64,000 bases of DNA from Hydrangea macrophylla (GCA_033977485.1 CM066991.1:127987999-128051998); one strand, 5' to 3'. Numbered from the stretch's first letter, positions 44,996-55,594 are shown. Numbers and translations: made by a program. The notes: a model not told the origin generated them from the sequence alone.

Positions 44996-46775
44996 TATTG
45001 GGGATTAAGGACAACTTAAACTAAGCATTGGGGATAAGTCCTCCCAATGTCCATAGACCAAAATACTCTTATCTTCATCCTCTAACCCTAACCAAACCCT
45101 AGCCACCATTACCACCACTCACACCAACCTTGACACCTTTGGCCACCACCCTCGCCATCTCCGGCGACCACCATCGTTTTACCTCTTGACCACCACTTTT
45201 TCGACATCCCACTACCATCCTCACCACTCCTGACCACCCCCCACCACGCGACTGAACTCCGACAACCACGAATATCTCGACTGAAGATTGCCTTTTTACT
45301 TAACAAAATAATTAATAGTGAAATTTCATTTAAGATATTATCGTGAGAAAATTTTCAATTAACGTTGTTCACGTGAAATTTAACTTGATTTTTGAAAATT
45401 TTACAACTAATTTACATACATGGTAATATGCATGTGCGATGATCATGAAATCGCCTTGCATGGTGGTCGACGGAGATCGTGGGTTACCGGTGATGGCAAT
45501 GATGTTTAGATCTAGATCTAGATCTTGACCGATGATTAGGGTTGCTCACGAGTCGGGTGGTCAGGTTTGGCCCTCATCCGCTCATCCATCCGAACATAGT
45601 CGTGGTTGTCCTCCTTCCACCCATCATCCATTCGCTTTGTTGGGTGCACCCGACTCATCGGGTGGTCGGGTGAGTCGGGTCGAGTCGGGTGAAACCTGAC
45701 TGTCTCATTTGTCTCAATCAAGCATTTGCTTTACACACGACTTTGTCTACATTTTCATTTTTCTTTTTTTGCTTTGAATGTCTTTGTCTACATAGTCATG
45801 GGCTAACCAAAGCCCTGACAAAAAAATAAAAATAAAAACATAGTCATGTGCTAGTTTGATGATTTTATTGTTTTTTATATTTTCACTAGTGACATATATA
45901 TTGATATAAGAATATAACATATACATTTTTAAAGACTATAAAATACATAATACATATACTGATATAAGCATATTACATATATATATATATATATTAAAGA
46001 CTATATAATACATAATGCATATATTGATATAAGCATATTACATATAAATTTTTAAAAAATTAAGTGTGTTTCGAGTCAGGTCGGGTGAATCGGGTTTTCA
46101 CCCCCTAGACCCGTGACTCCACCCGAAACTGTCGGGTTTCCACCCCCAAGACCCGTGACTCCACTCACATTGTTTAAAAACAAAAAAAAAGGCTACGGAT
46201 GAGTCGGGTGGTCGGGTGAGTCGGGTGGGTGGGTGGGTGGATTTTGAACAGCCCTACCGGTGATGGGGGCGAGGGCTCCGGTGGTAGTTGCGGCAATTGC
46301 GAGGGTTCTGTGATGGTGGTCGTGATGGTGGTGGCTATGGAAGGAGGAAGAAAGAAAAAGTTAGAGAGAGAAAGAGAGAAGAGAGATGGTGGTGGTGGCT
46401 ATGGAGGCCAGAAGAGGAAAGGGAAAGTTAACAAGAGAGATGGTTGTGGGGGCGACGGCTCCGGTGTCGGAGGCGGTGGCGATGAATCTGATGGTGGTGG
46501 TCGCAATGGTGGTGGCTATGGAGGGATGAGGAGAGAGAAAAAAAAAGAGATGGTGATGGTGGCTATGGAGAGAGAGAGAGAGAGAGAGAGAAGAGAGAGG
46601 GTGGGGGTGATTTCCTAGGTTCCATGGGCAATTTTGCCATTTAGAGAAAAATTTAAAATTTTAAAAGACTTTAGGAGGGAAAGTTAAAATTTTAGGAGAC
46701 TTTAGGAGGGAAAGTTTTTTAGAGTGTATTCATGTGTGAGTTTTTGTTTATGACTTGTCCTTTAATCCAAATAAA
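44996..46775. mobile_element. Possible inverted-repeat element holding a hAT
   Basis: TTATTGGGGATTAAGGACAA near the left and, in reverse, TTTATTTGGATTAAAGGACA near 46755-46780 are similar. The interior has gene-like GC-richer blocks (ACCACCATCG and GGTGGTGGCTATGG repeats) around the hAT 45537-46256. No target duplication was seen. Confidence 0.3.
45537..46256. mobile_element. Non-autonomous hAT, 720 bp
   Basis: Ends are TAGGGTTGCTCA and, in reverse, TAGGGCTGTTCA, the classic hAT terminus. Flanks CCGATGAT (45529-45536) and CCGGTGAT (46257-46264) are an 8-bp duplication with one change. Both subterminal regions are made of GAGTCGGGTGGTCGGGT-type repeats. No transposase. Confidence 0.85.
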
Positions 46776-46832
46776 CTAAGTCTTAGGAACCTTAGACCAA
46801 TCCCCTCAAATATCTAATGCACAAATTAGTTA

Positions 46833-46868
<36 letters not shown>
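46565..46868. repeat. GA microsatellites
   Basis: Runs of GA at about 46568-46594 and 46837-46868. Between them is a duplicated GACTTTAGGAGGGAAAGTT phrase. Confidence 0.85.
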
Positions 46869-46870
<2 letters not shown>

Positions 46871-47156
46871 GTGTAAGTACATATTTGCAAAAATGATTTT
46901 GGTCACTTGGCAGTTGGCACTTATTATTATTTGATATTCCAAATATTTTTTTGGGTGTTATTTGATTGTCCATAGGACCATAGTACAGCAAGATGGCCAT
47001 GAAATATTTGAAAATTTAACATGATGTGTTATAATAATGTATTTTTTGGCCATAGCCTATACGTACTATTCACTTTGAGTGTGACCTACTAATCCCTTAT
47101 TTTCATATGAGTAAAGATTTTGTCACAAACATTTCATTAATAAGTTACACTAACAC

Positions 47157-47334
47157 CAGTCAGGCTATAGAGAGGACGTTCTCTCTTTAATAAAGAGAGA
47201 GCCTCTGTTTTGACCGTCGAATCGTGTTTCATTAAGGGCAGTTTTGTCACTTCACATTTTTAAACACGATTTGACAGTCAAAACAGAGGCCCTCTCTTTA
47301 TTAAAGAGAGAGCGCTCTCTCCATAAAATTTTCG
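47157..47334. mobile_element. Complete Mutator-type MITE (CTCTCTTTAATAAAGAGAG family)
   Basis: 178 bp with inverted arms of about 64 bp: TATAGAGAGGACG, CTCTCTTTAATAAAGAGAG, CCTCTGTTTTGACCGTCGAA, and the reverse complement at the other end. It is flanked by a perfect 9-bp direct repeat CACTAACAC (47148-47156, 47335-47343), the Mutator-like target length. Each arm contains its own 19-base palindrome-like CTCTCTTTAATAAAGAGAG. Confidence 0.85.
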
Positions 47335-47444
47335 CACTAACACTAATACGAGATTGCAATGTGGAGAGTTGATATCTTTTTATTTCCTGTGTGGTAGACA
47401 ACTCTGTCACATGACAGTCTCCCAATGGTGTTAATGTAATTTTT

Positions 47445-47966
47445 AATTTTTTAATTTTTGCCAAGAAGAGTTTCATTAAGACAAAAGCAGAAAGCAACAA
47501 AAACAAAAGAAACATGGAACAAAAACAAAGAAAATCACAAGCCTCCTTGACTCCATTTCTAAAAAATAGACTGAGGAATGTCATCAACCAGAATTGACCC
47601 AAAAAGGGAAAATTTTGATGCCCATTGGGCAATATTGTGAGCTACAAAATTAGTCGATCTATGAATTTTACGAACATGCCAAAAATCGAAAGAGCAATTC
47701 AAAAGTTTCCTGCCTTCCAGAATCAGAGATTCAATGGCCCAACCCGGCTTGTAGGACCAATCATACAAGGAGGAATACACAAGAAGCAAGTCACCTTCGA
47801 GGACCACACTTTTCAGCCCCAGACAGCGGGCTGCCAGTGCCTCGGCCACCAAGGGATTTGTCGAGCTGCAACACACCGGATGGACGTGGAAGGTCACATT
47901 TGTTTGTAGAGTGTTTGTGCCCTTGTGGAGTGTTTGTGCCCAAATCATTATTCCTTTCCTATACAT
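47445..47966 (-). pseudogene. LINE-type RNase H domain fragment with A-rich tail
   Basis: The minus-strand frame 47966-47559 ends a plant RNase H-like domain of the kind found at the C-terminus of L1-type LINEs and in their domesticated derivatives. The motifs are NPLVAEALAARCLGLKSVVL, EGDLLLVYSSL, SLILEGRKLL, FWHVRKIHRSTNFVAHNIAQ. The stop at 47559 is followed by a T/G-rich 3' tail and an AAAAATTAAAAAATTAAAAA end near 47445. The start of the domain is missing, so it is a 5'-truncated insertion. A host gene fragment is a less likely alternative. Confidence 0.7.
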
Positions 47967-48095
47967 CTTAAATTAGTTAATTTTAGGAGAATTTTTTATT
48001 TTTGGATGGAAAAAGAAATAAAATTAAGAAGCTAATAAACTTGCTCATGGTTTTAGCAAAATGTGCGAAAGTTTTGTAGGAATAGTCAGGTAACT

Positions 48096-48469
48096 TGAAG
48101 GTATCAAACGGGCCGGGCTGGGCCGGGCTTCACCAAACATCAAGCCGGGCTGGGCCGGGCTTGGAAGTGGAGGGGGTGTGTCTGCCCCGGACCGGTGGCC
48201 CGGGCCTAGCGGGCCAGACATCGGGTCGGACCGGACGGGCTAGCGGGCTTTCTTCACTTTTTGGAGTGGACCGTAGCGGGCTTCGGGTCGGTTCGGGTCG
48301 GGCCGGGCTTTTTCACCATTTCGGGCTGGCCATGGACGGAAGGATGGGTGTCCACCCTGGCCCGGGGTATATGAACCGGGTCTAGCGGACCGGGCCTTGT
48401 GGCGGGCCGGGCCGGGTTTTTAGCCTGAAAAAAGCGAGCCGGGCCAACCCGGCCCGATTGACACCTTTT
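48096..48469. mobile_element. Non-autonomous hAT related to the 6172-23269 element
   Basis: The left end GAAGGTATCAAACGGGCCGG and, in reverse, right end AAAAGGTGTCAATCGGGCC match the GGTGTCAA tips of the large hAT. The interior is made of GGGCCGGGC motifs without a gene. No clean 8-bp duplication was found. Confidence 0.7.
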
Positions 48470-48639
48470 GGAGGATTCTCTGGATCCATTCATTCAAAAC
48501 CTCAGTTTTAGGAGAATTATATTATGCGTCTTAGTGATTTAAGTATCATACGGCCAAAATACAACCCCCCCCCCCAACCTTATGCTGCATATTATTATAT
48601 GAGACTATGAGAGTGTTAGCTCAGCTTTTCTAAATGATA

Positions 48640-48840
48640 ACTATAGAAGACGGTGCCGAGATCTTGTGTCTCACTTGGCATGACTGGTTTCTCTCAAGGG
48701 GGAGGTCAGGGTTCGACTCCTTTGGGAGTCACTCCCTTTGGGGAGTTGCCTTTTGAGATTTGTGGGGTTGTGGGTCTGTGCCCCCCGCCCCCCGTGTGTG
48801 TGCATGACACCCGTGGATGCTTTGCCATCTAGCAAAATAT
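48640..48840 (+). mobile_element. tRNA-derived SINE-like element
   Basis: A box TGGCATGACTGG at 48676-48687 and a perfect B box GGTTCGACTCC at 48710-48720 are 34 bases apart. A non-tRNA body rich in TTTGGGGAGT and a TA run follow. A true tRNA gene is excluded because no cloverleaf acceptor stem is visible. Confidence 0.55.
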
Positions 48841-49131
48841 ATATATATATATATAGAGAGAGAAGACGACGCTACAATTTTCCACTTGCGTAATTCTCAA
48901 TTTGTCCATAAAAAAAGAGTTTATTTTAGTCAATTAATTGTGCCCTCAATTATTTTGATAAAGGGACCAAGTTTCCATTTCACCACAACCAAATTGTATT
49001 TTAATCACCTAAAGCTACAACAAAATTTTTTTGGTAAAAGCAATGAAGTCTATACCCTACATTTCCCACCTAGCTAGTGATTAATATAGTGGTCCTCTCA
49101 AAAAATAAAGAAAGAGGAAGAAAAACAAAAC

Positions 49132-49496
49132 TGTTGTGAAATTAGTGGAAAGGGTGAATGGCCACTAAGAGATATTGCTTCACACAATGGACACTAACCA
49201 TTGTGGAATTTCACTATACAAAATCATGGCTATATATAGCCATGATTGTTAGTAGAAAGGATGCGGAAGAGAGAAAGAAAGAAAAGAAAAGAAGGAGGAA
49301 AGAAAGAGAGAAAAGAGAGTTATAAATATCACTTGTGTAATTGAGAAATTAGTGCTTGGGTTGTAAAGGTTCAATCAATAATCAAAGGTGATCCCCCTCC
49401 GCAGTGGACGTAGGCAAATTGCCGAACCACCTGAAATATTTGTGTCCCTTTGTGTAATTATTTATTTGTGCACCAGTTATTACTAGTTTTATAACA
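49132..49496 (+). repeat. 5' LTR of copia element 2
   Basis: 365 bp, TGTTGTGAAATTAG...TTTTATAACA, with a palindromic TATA region ATGGCTATATATAGCCAT at about 49228 as likely core promoter. Confidence 0.95.
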
Positions 49497-49498
49497 CG

Positions 49499-49513
49499 TT
49501 ATCAGCACGAGCC
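49499..49513 (+). promoter_or_regulatory. Primer-site region of copia element 2
   Basis: TTATCAGCACGAGCC starts two bases after the LTR. It only partly matches the 3' end of initiator Met tRNA (ATCAG shared). This variant is common at this place in Ale-type elements; the true primer is not proven. Confidence 0.5.
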
Positions 49514-49672
49514 TGTACCAACTGGGTTGATCATATCAAAGGGTAAGAATATCATTTTTATTGATTATACTTATACTTAACTGTCTTCATATATAATATA
49601 TATGTATACATATATACACCCCTGAAGTGGTTATAATTTAAACTCCTCTTGATCAAAGGAATTTATTACAAA

Positions 49673-49923
49673 CTTTCTGAAGAAGTAATTAGACAGTCCT
49701 CTTGAAGAGGCAATATTTTAAATGCTCCCGAAGAGTTAAAAAAAAAAATAAATAAAAATTGAACCTCTTGAAGAGGTAATAGATAAAACTTCTGCAGAAG
49801 TACTTATTATACTCCTGAAGAGATACAGATATATCTATTTTTACTTGTAGATGCATATACTCTTGAAGAGTTAGTCTCTTAAAGAGATTATGGAGAATCA
49901 AACTAATTATCCTCCCGAAGAGG
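49673..49923. repeat. Array of CTCTTGAAGAG mini-palindromes in leader
   Basis: Nine short palindromic or nearly palindromic units: CTTTCTGAAGAAG 49673, CCTCTTGAAGAGG 49698 and 49764, CTCCCGAAGAG 49725, CTTCTGCAGAAG 49789, CTCCTGAAGAG 49812, CTCTTGAAGAG 49860, CTCTTAAAGAG 49876 and CCTCCCGAAGAGG 49911. They lie between the primer site and gag. Confidence 0.9.
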
Positions 49924-50027
49924 AAATTCTTATATTGTAGTATTGCATTATTTACTTGACATTAACATGTTTATTTACATGCATATGCATTTACTAGATT
50001 CTAAATATTATTATTTTTATATATATA

Positions 50028-51161
50028 GTGTTCTACAATATGTCAAATCTTGCCAAGCTTGATATTGTGGCTTTGGACATTTCTGGGAACAATTATCTGT
50101 TGTGGGCTCACCAAGCTGAAATCCGACTAAAATCAAAGAAACTTTGGAAAATTGTTGTAGAAGAAAATAATGGATTAGTACAAGATCAAGATAAGTTAGA
50201 GGAAGATCAATCCACGGCAATGATTTTCCTTCTCCACCATATCCATGAAGGTTTACAAAATGAGTATCTTACGGTCAAAGATCCTTTTATCCTTTGGACT
50301 AATTTAAAAGAAAGATTTGAACACATAAGATTGATCATTTTGCCAAAAGCTAAATATGATTGGATCCACCTGCGATTCCAGGACTACAAATCAGTTAGAG
50401 ACTATAACTCTGCTTTATTTCAAATTAGTTCTCAACTGATGTTGTGTGGGGAAACTATCATTGATCTTCAAATGATAGAAAAAACATTGTCAACATTTCA
50501 TGCCTCAAGTGTGCTCCTGCAGCAGCAATATCGAGCACAAGGATTCACAAAGTACTCCGCATTAATTTCATGTCTTCTTGTTGCGGAACAAAATAATGAA
50601 TTGTTGATGAAAAATCATAATATGCGCCCCACTGGCTCGACACCATTGCCCGAAGCAAATGGAACCGTATTCCCTGAAGTGAATACAACTCCACACAATA
50701 AACATAGGCATGGACGTGGGGGAAATCATGGATATGGTCGTGGTCGTGGAAATAATCATAGTCGTAATCATGGTAGTGGCCGTAACCAAGGAAAGAATAA
50801 CCATTGGCATCGTGAGGGTTATCATCCATACAAGAACAACACACCTTACCACCCGAAGTGGAACAAAAATGCTAAAGGCAAAGGTGTACAAAGAGCTGTC
50901 AAGAAAGACGAAGATGGTTGCTACAGATGTGGCATGCAAGGGCATTGGTCGCGTAAATGTCATATACCAAAACACTTAGTAGATCTCTATCAAGCATCAC
51001 TAAAAGGAAAAGAAAAAGAGATAGAGACACATTTTGCAGACCATAATGACCCATTGGATATAACCCACTTGGATGTTGCTGATTTCTTGGTCGACCCTAA
51101 TGCTAATATTGATTGCTTAAACAACAACGAATCTGGGCTGAACAACTATGCTATGTATTAG
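50028..51161 (+). CDS. copia element 2 gag
   Basis: This intact 377-residue frame carries the gag-polypeptide domain of LTR copia elements. It makes the particle shell and binds element RNA in the cytoplasm. Residues about 10-200 hold LDISGNNYLLWAHQAEIRL, STAMIFLLHHIHEGLQNEYL, ERFEHIRLIILPKAKYDW and ALFQISSQLMLCGE, followed by QQQYRAQGFTKYSALISCLL. A Gly/His/Arg/Asn-rich linker follows (about 225-275), then a zinc knuckle CYRCGMQGHWSRKC (about 304-317). The annotated start is not the usual ATG in the track; the first in-frame ATG is at about 50040, MSNLAKLDIVALD, and is the likelier start. The frame ends at TAG 51159-51161, in phase with pol. Confidence 0.92.
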   Translation: MFYNMSNLAKLDIVALDISGNNYLLWAHQAEIRLKSKKLWKIVVEENNGLVQDQDKLEEDQSTAMIFLLHHIHEGLQNEYLTVKDPFILWTNLKERFEHIRLIILPKAKYDWIHLRFQDYKSVRDYNSALFQISSQLMLCGETIIDLQMIEKTLSTFHASSVLLQQQYRAQGFTKYSALISCLLVAEQNNELLMKNHNMRPTGSTPLPEANGTVFPEVNTTPHNKHRHGRGGNHGYGRGRGNNHSRNHGSGRNQGKNNHWHREGYHPYKNNTPYHPKWNKNAKGKGVQRAVKKDEDGCYRCGMQGHWSRKCHIPKHLVDLYQASLKGKEKEIETHFADHNDPLDITHLDVADFLVDPNANIDCLNNNESGLNNYAMY

Positions 51162-54100
51162 ATTGCCTTATTGTACTCCGCTTGTATCTTTGTTTTCTTA
51201 ATAATGTATAAACAGTTTCTGTTGGTTATAATAATATATGCATCTTATTACTTGATAGATTGTACGATGAAAGATGGAGATATATGTCTGGTTGATAGTG
51301 CAACTACACACACCATTCTTCAAGACCAGAGATATTTCTGGAACTTGAAATTAGCAGAAGCTAATGTGAGCACAATATCTGGTACTACCAGTCTCATTGA
51401 AGGCTCTGGAAAAGCAAGCATTATTTTATCAAAAGGAACAACGATTCATTTAGAAAATGCTCTATACTCTAGCAAATCCCGAAGAAATTTGCTCAGTTTC
51501 AAAGATATCCGCCGAAATGGATTCCACGTTGAAACCATTAACGAGGGTAATATTGAGTACCTTTGCATCACTAAAGTCGTTTCAAACAAAAAGCATATTT
51601 TGGAAAAACTTCATGCACACTCCTCTGGATTGTATCAGACAACGATAAGTGCTATTGAATCACATGTTGTGGTGAACCAAAAGTTTTCTGACCCAAAAGT
51701 GTTTGGACTTTGGCATGATCGTCTTGGTCATCCTGGAGCTATTATGATGCGTAGGATCATTGAAACCTCAAATGGACATCCTTTAAGAAATCAGAAAATC
51801 CTTTTACCTCGTGATAATCCTTGTACTGCTTGTTCATAAGGAAAATTGATTGTGAGACCATCTCCAACAAAAGTGAAAATTGAATCCCCAGTATTTTTGG
51901 AACGTATCCAAGGGGATATTTGTGGACCTATTCATCCACCGTCTGGACCATTTTTCTACTTTATGGTCTTACTAGATGCTTCAACTAGATGGTCGCATGT
52001 TTGTTTACTCTCATCTCGTAATGCTGCATTTGCCAGACTTCTTGCTCAGATAATTCGATTACGAGCACAATTTTCTGATTTTCCTATCAAAACTATACGT
52101 CTTGATAATGCTGGGGAATTCACATCCAAGGCATTTGATGACTATTGCATGTCAATAGGAATTCATGTTGAACATCCCGTTGCTCACGTGCATACACATA
52201 ATGGTTTAGCTGAGTCGTTTATCAAACGTCTCAAGTTGGTTGCTAGACCCTTACTTTTGAGAACAAAGCTGCCTACATCTGCTTGGGGTCATGCCATATT
52301 ACATGCTGCATCATTAATTCGGATTAGACCAACTTCTTATCATGAATACTCCCCTTTACAACTTGTATTTGGACAACCACCTAATGTTTCCCATCTACGA
52401 GTTTTTGGTTGTGCTGTGCAAGTTCCTATTGCACCCCCACAACGCACAAAAATGGGTCCTCAGAGACGCCTTGGAGTTTACGTTGGTTTTGATTCACCAT
52501 CTATAATAAGATATCTTGAACCCCTAACTGGTGATCTTTTTACTGCACGGTTTGCAGACTGTCATTTTGATGAGACCGTATTCCCACCATTAGGGGGAGA
52601 AAAGCTGAAACCTGAAGCTCAGCATGAAATTTCTTGGAATACATTGGCAATGTCTCATCTTGATCCTCGCACCAATCAATGTGAACTTGAAGTTCAAAGG
52701 ATCATTCATTTGCAAAAGGTTGCAAATCAATTGCCTGATGCATTCACTGATGCAAAGAAAGTGATAAAATCACATATACCGGCTGTAAACACTCCAGCAA
52801 GAATTGAAGTCCCAAGAGGACAATCTGGTAGTGCAGCGGTAGATGAGTCTACGGCACGATTGAAACGTGGTAGACCTAGTGGTGCAAAGGATAAGGTTCC
52901 TCGGAAGAGGAAAATAAAAGGACATATTAACAAAGTGGAAACTCATACAGAGATCTCAAAAGGCGCTATAGAAATACTTGATAAATCCAACGTTGGTCAA
53001 CAGGGTTCCCCTGGAGAGGAACAAGTAGCCCATGAAGAGGCACAAGTATTTGAGAATAAAGAGATCTCGATAAACTATATGTCCACTGGAAATATGTGGG
53101 ATCGTAATGGCACGGTCATTGATCACATATTTGCCTTTACGGTAGCACTAGACATCACCCAAAGTGATGAGGATCCTGAACCACATAAAGTGGAAGAATG
53201 TCGAGATAGAATTGATTGGCCAAAGTGGGAAGAGGCCATACAAACTGAGTTAAACTCATTAGAAAAACGGGAAGTGTTTGGGCCTGTAGTCCCTACACCT
53301 GAAGATGTAAGTCCCGTTGGGTACAAATGGGTATTTGTACGGAAACGTAATGAGAAAAATGAGATTGTACGATACAAGGCCCGACTTGTAGCACAAGGTT
53401 TCTCACAGAGACCTGGCATCGATTACGATGAAACATATTCCCCGGTAATGGATGCAATTACATTTCGATTTTTGATAAGCCTATCAATGTCTGAAGGACT
53501 TGATATGCGCTTACTGGACGTGGTTACAGCATATTTGTATGGATCACTAGATAATGATATACATATGAGGATCCCCGAAGGATTCAACATGCCTGAATCA
53601 TGTAAGTCAAAACCACGAGATATGTACTCCATTAAATTGCAAAAATCTCTATACGGATTAAAGCAATCCGGACGCATGTGGTATAATCGCTTGAGCGAAT
53701 ATTTATTGAAAGAAGGATATATAAATAATGCTATATGTCCATGCGTTTTCATTAAGAGATCAGACTCCGATTTTGCAATCATTGCAGTATATGTTGATGA
53801 TCTTAATCTTGTTGGCACTCCCAAAGAGCTCACAAAAACTGCTGATTATTTGAAAAGGGAATTTGAGATGAAAGATCTCGGAAAGACAAAATTTTGTCTT
53901 GGGTTGCAACTCGAGCATTTCCCCGAAGGAATTCTCTTACATCAATCCTCATATACAGAGAAAATTTTGAAACGTTTCTATATGGATAATGCTCATCCAT
54001 TGAGTACTCCAATGGTAGTCCGGTCCCTTGATGTAAAGAAGGATCCCTATCGTCCTTGTGATGAAGATGAGGAACTTCTCGGCCCTGAAGTACCATATTT

Positions 54101-54794
54101 GAGCGCAATTGGTGCTCTTATGTATTTGGCAAATTGTACACGACCAGATATCGCTTTTTCTGTCAATCTGCTTGCAAGATTTAGCTCATCACCAACTCGA
54201 AGACATTGGAATGGTATCAAGCATATTTTTCGCTATCTTCGTGGTACAATTGATTTGGGATTATTTTATCCAAAAGGATCCAAATCACCATTAGTTGGAT
54301 ATGCCGATGCTGGTTATCTCTCTGATCCACACAAAGCTCGATCTCAAACAGGTTATGTATTTACTTGTGGTGATACTGCTATATCATGGCGATCTGTAAA
54401 ACAGACATTAACAGCCACTTCTTCAAATCATTCTGAAATTCTTGCACTACATGAAACCAGTCGTGAATGCATTTGGTTGAGATCAATGATCCAGCATATT
54501 CAGGAATCTTGTGCCTTATCTTCGATCAAAGATAAACCGACAACGTTATATGAAGATAATGCTGCATGCATTGCACAAATCAGAGGGGGATTCATCAAAG
54601 GAGACAGAACCAAGCACATCTCACCAAAATTCTTCTATACACATGAGCTCCAAAAGAAAGGTGAAATCAATGTTCAACAAATACGTTCTATTGATAATCT
54701 CGCAGATTTATTCACAAAAGCACTACCAACTGCAACATTCAAGAAGCTAGTACACAACATTGGAATGCGCAAACTCAAAGAAGTTTCCTTGTGA
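51162..54794 (+). pseudogene. copia element 2 pol, one in-frame TAA
   Basis: Polyprotein in the same phase as gag. A hydrophobic stretch (about 51171-51260) follows the gag stop. Then comes the protease core with CLVDSATTHTIL (Asp at 51294), and the GAG-pre-integrase zinc segment LWHDRLGHPG...CTACS, where a TAA (51837-51839) interrupts. Integrase follows with GDICGP, RLDNAGEF and HNGLAESFIKRL. Reverse transcriptase has KWVFVRKRNEKNEIVRYKAR, LLDVVTAYLYG and YVDD at 53789-53800. RNase H has GYADAGYLSD, TLTATSSNHSEILAL and LYEDNAACI. It ends at TGA 54792. No other stop or shift is seen, so loss of function may rest on one base. Full-length read-through would give about 1,210 residues. Confidence 0.92.
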
Positions 54795-54860
54795 ATTTTC
54801 TCATGTTACAGTGAGGGGGAGTAATTGATGGGTAATGGTATTATTCTTAGATGGACATTC

Positions 54861-54869
54861 AAGGGGGAG
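54861..54869 (+). promoter_or_regulatory. Polypurine tract of copia element 2
   Basis: AAGGGGGAG directly before the 3' LTR; a second GTGAGGGGGAG lies at about 54811. Confidence 0.9.
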
Positions 54870-55234
54870 TGTTGTGAAATTAGTGGAAAGGGTGAATGGC
54901 CACTAAGAGATATTGCTTCACACAATGGACACTAACCATTGTGGAATTTCACTATACAAAATCATGGCTATATATAGCCATGATTGTTAGTAGAAAGGAT
55001 GCGGAAGAGAGAAAGAAAGAAAAGAAAAGAAGGAGGAAAGAAAGAGAGAAAAGAGAGTTATAAATATCACTTGTGTAATTGAGAAATTAGTGCTTGGGTT
55101 GTAAAGGTTCAATCAATAATCAAAGGTGATCCCCCTCCGCAGTGGACGTAGGCAAATTGCCGAACCACCTGAAATATTTGTGTCCCTTTGTGTAATTATT
55201 TATTTGTGCACCAGTTATTACTAGTTTTATAACA
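54870..55234 (+). repeat. 3' LTR of copia element 2
   Basis: 365 bp; by eye identical to 49132-49496. Confidence 0.95.
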
Positions 55235-55400
55235 AAAACCTTCGACCTTACACATAATATGGTGAATCAATTTGGAATATTACTTTCATATTTTAAAATA
55301 GTAGTGGCCAACGAAAATAGGCTGTTTCTTAGTTTTGAACTAGTGATACAAAGGTATGAAGATGATTACCTTATCGTTGTGCATCATATTATCATTTAAG

Positions 55401-55594
55401 CGATCAGGCTCTAGAGTGAACAGGGTAGAGTGAACATACCCAGTGAACATATTTTTTTGCCTGAAAAAATCCACGGGTCAGTGGGGTACGTGCGGGTCAA
55501 CAGGTCAATGGGGCTGCCCGTGGGTTTTTTCAGGCAAAAGAAAATGTTCACTGGATATGTTTACTCTACCATGTTCACTCTAGAACCTGACCGA
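55401..55594. mobile_element. Mutator-type MITE with 10-bp duplication
   Basis: Arms of about 85 bp. The ends are CGATCAGGCTCTAGAGTGAA and, in reverse, CGGTCAGGTTCTAGAGTGAA. Flanking direct repeat ATCATTTAAG at 55391-55400 and 55595-55604. Confidence 0.85.

Larger units (their letters stand above)
49132..55234 (+). mobile_element. Young Ty1/copia element (Ale/Retrofit-like)
   Basis: This 6,103-bp element has two 365-bp LTRs that appear identical base for base and a perfect 5-bp duplication AAAAC (49127-49131, 55235-55239). Order is LTR, primer site, palindrome-rich leader, gag, protease, integrase, reverse transcriptase, RNase H, polypurine tract, LTR. Gag and pol share one frame, interrupted only by a TAG at 51159 and a TAA at 51837. 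It is the most recent insertion in the window. The clade name is a judgement from gag and leader style. Confidence 0.95.

Noticed and set aside
46229..46618. 129-codon Gly-rich frame
   Set aside because: It arises from GGT and GA simple repeats and begins inside the hAT end; not a credible protein.
47907..47950. Extra MITE end (GTTTGTGCCC repeats)
   Set aside because: Too short and without an inverted partner; left as part of the LINE fragment flank.
48676..48720. True tRNA gene
   Set aside because: A and B boxes fit but no acceptor stem or cloverleaf pairing could be seen.
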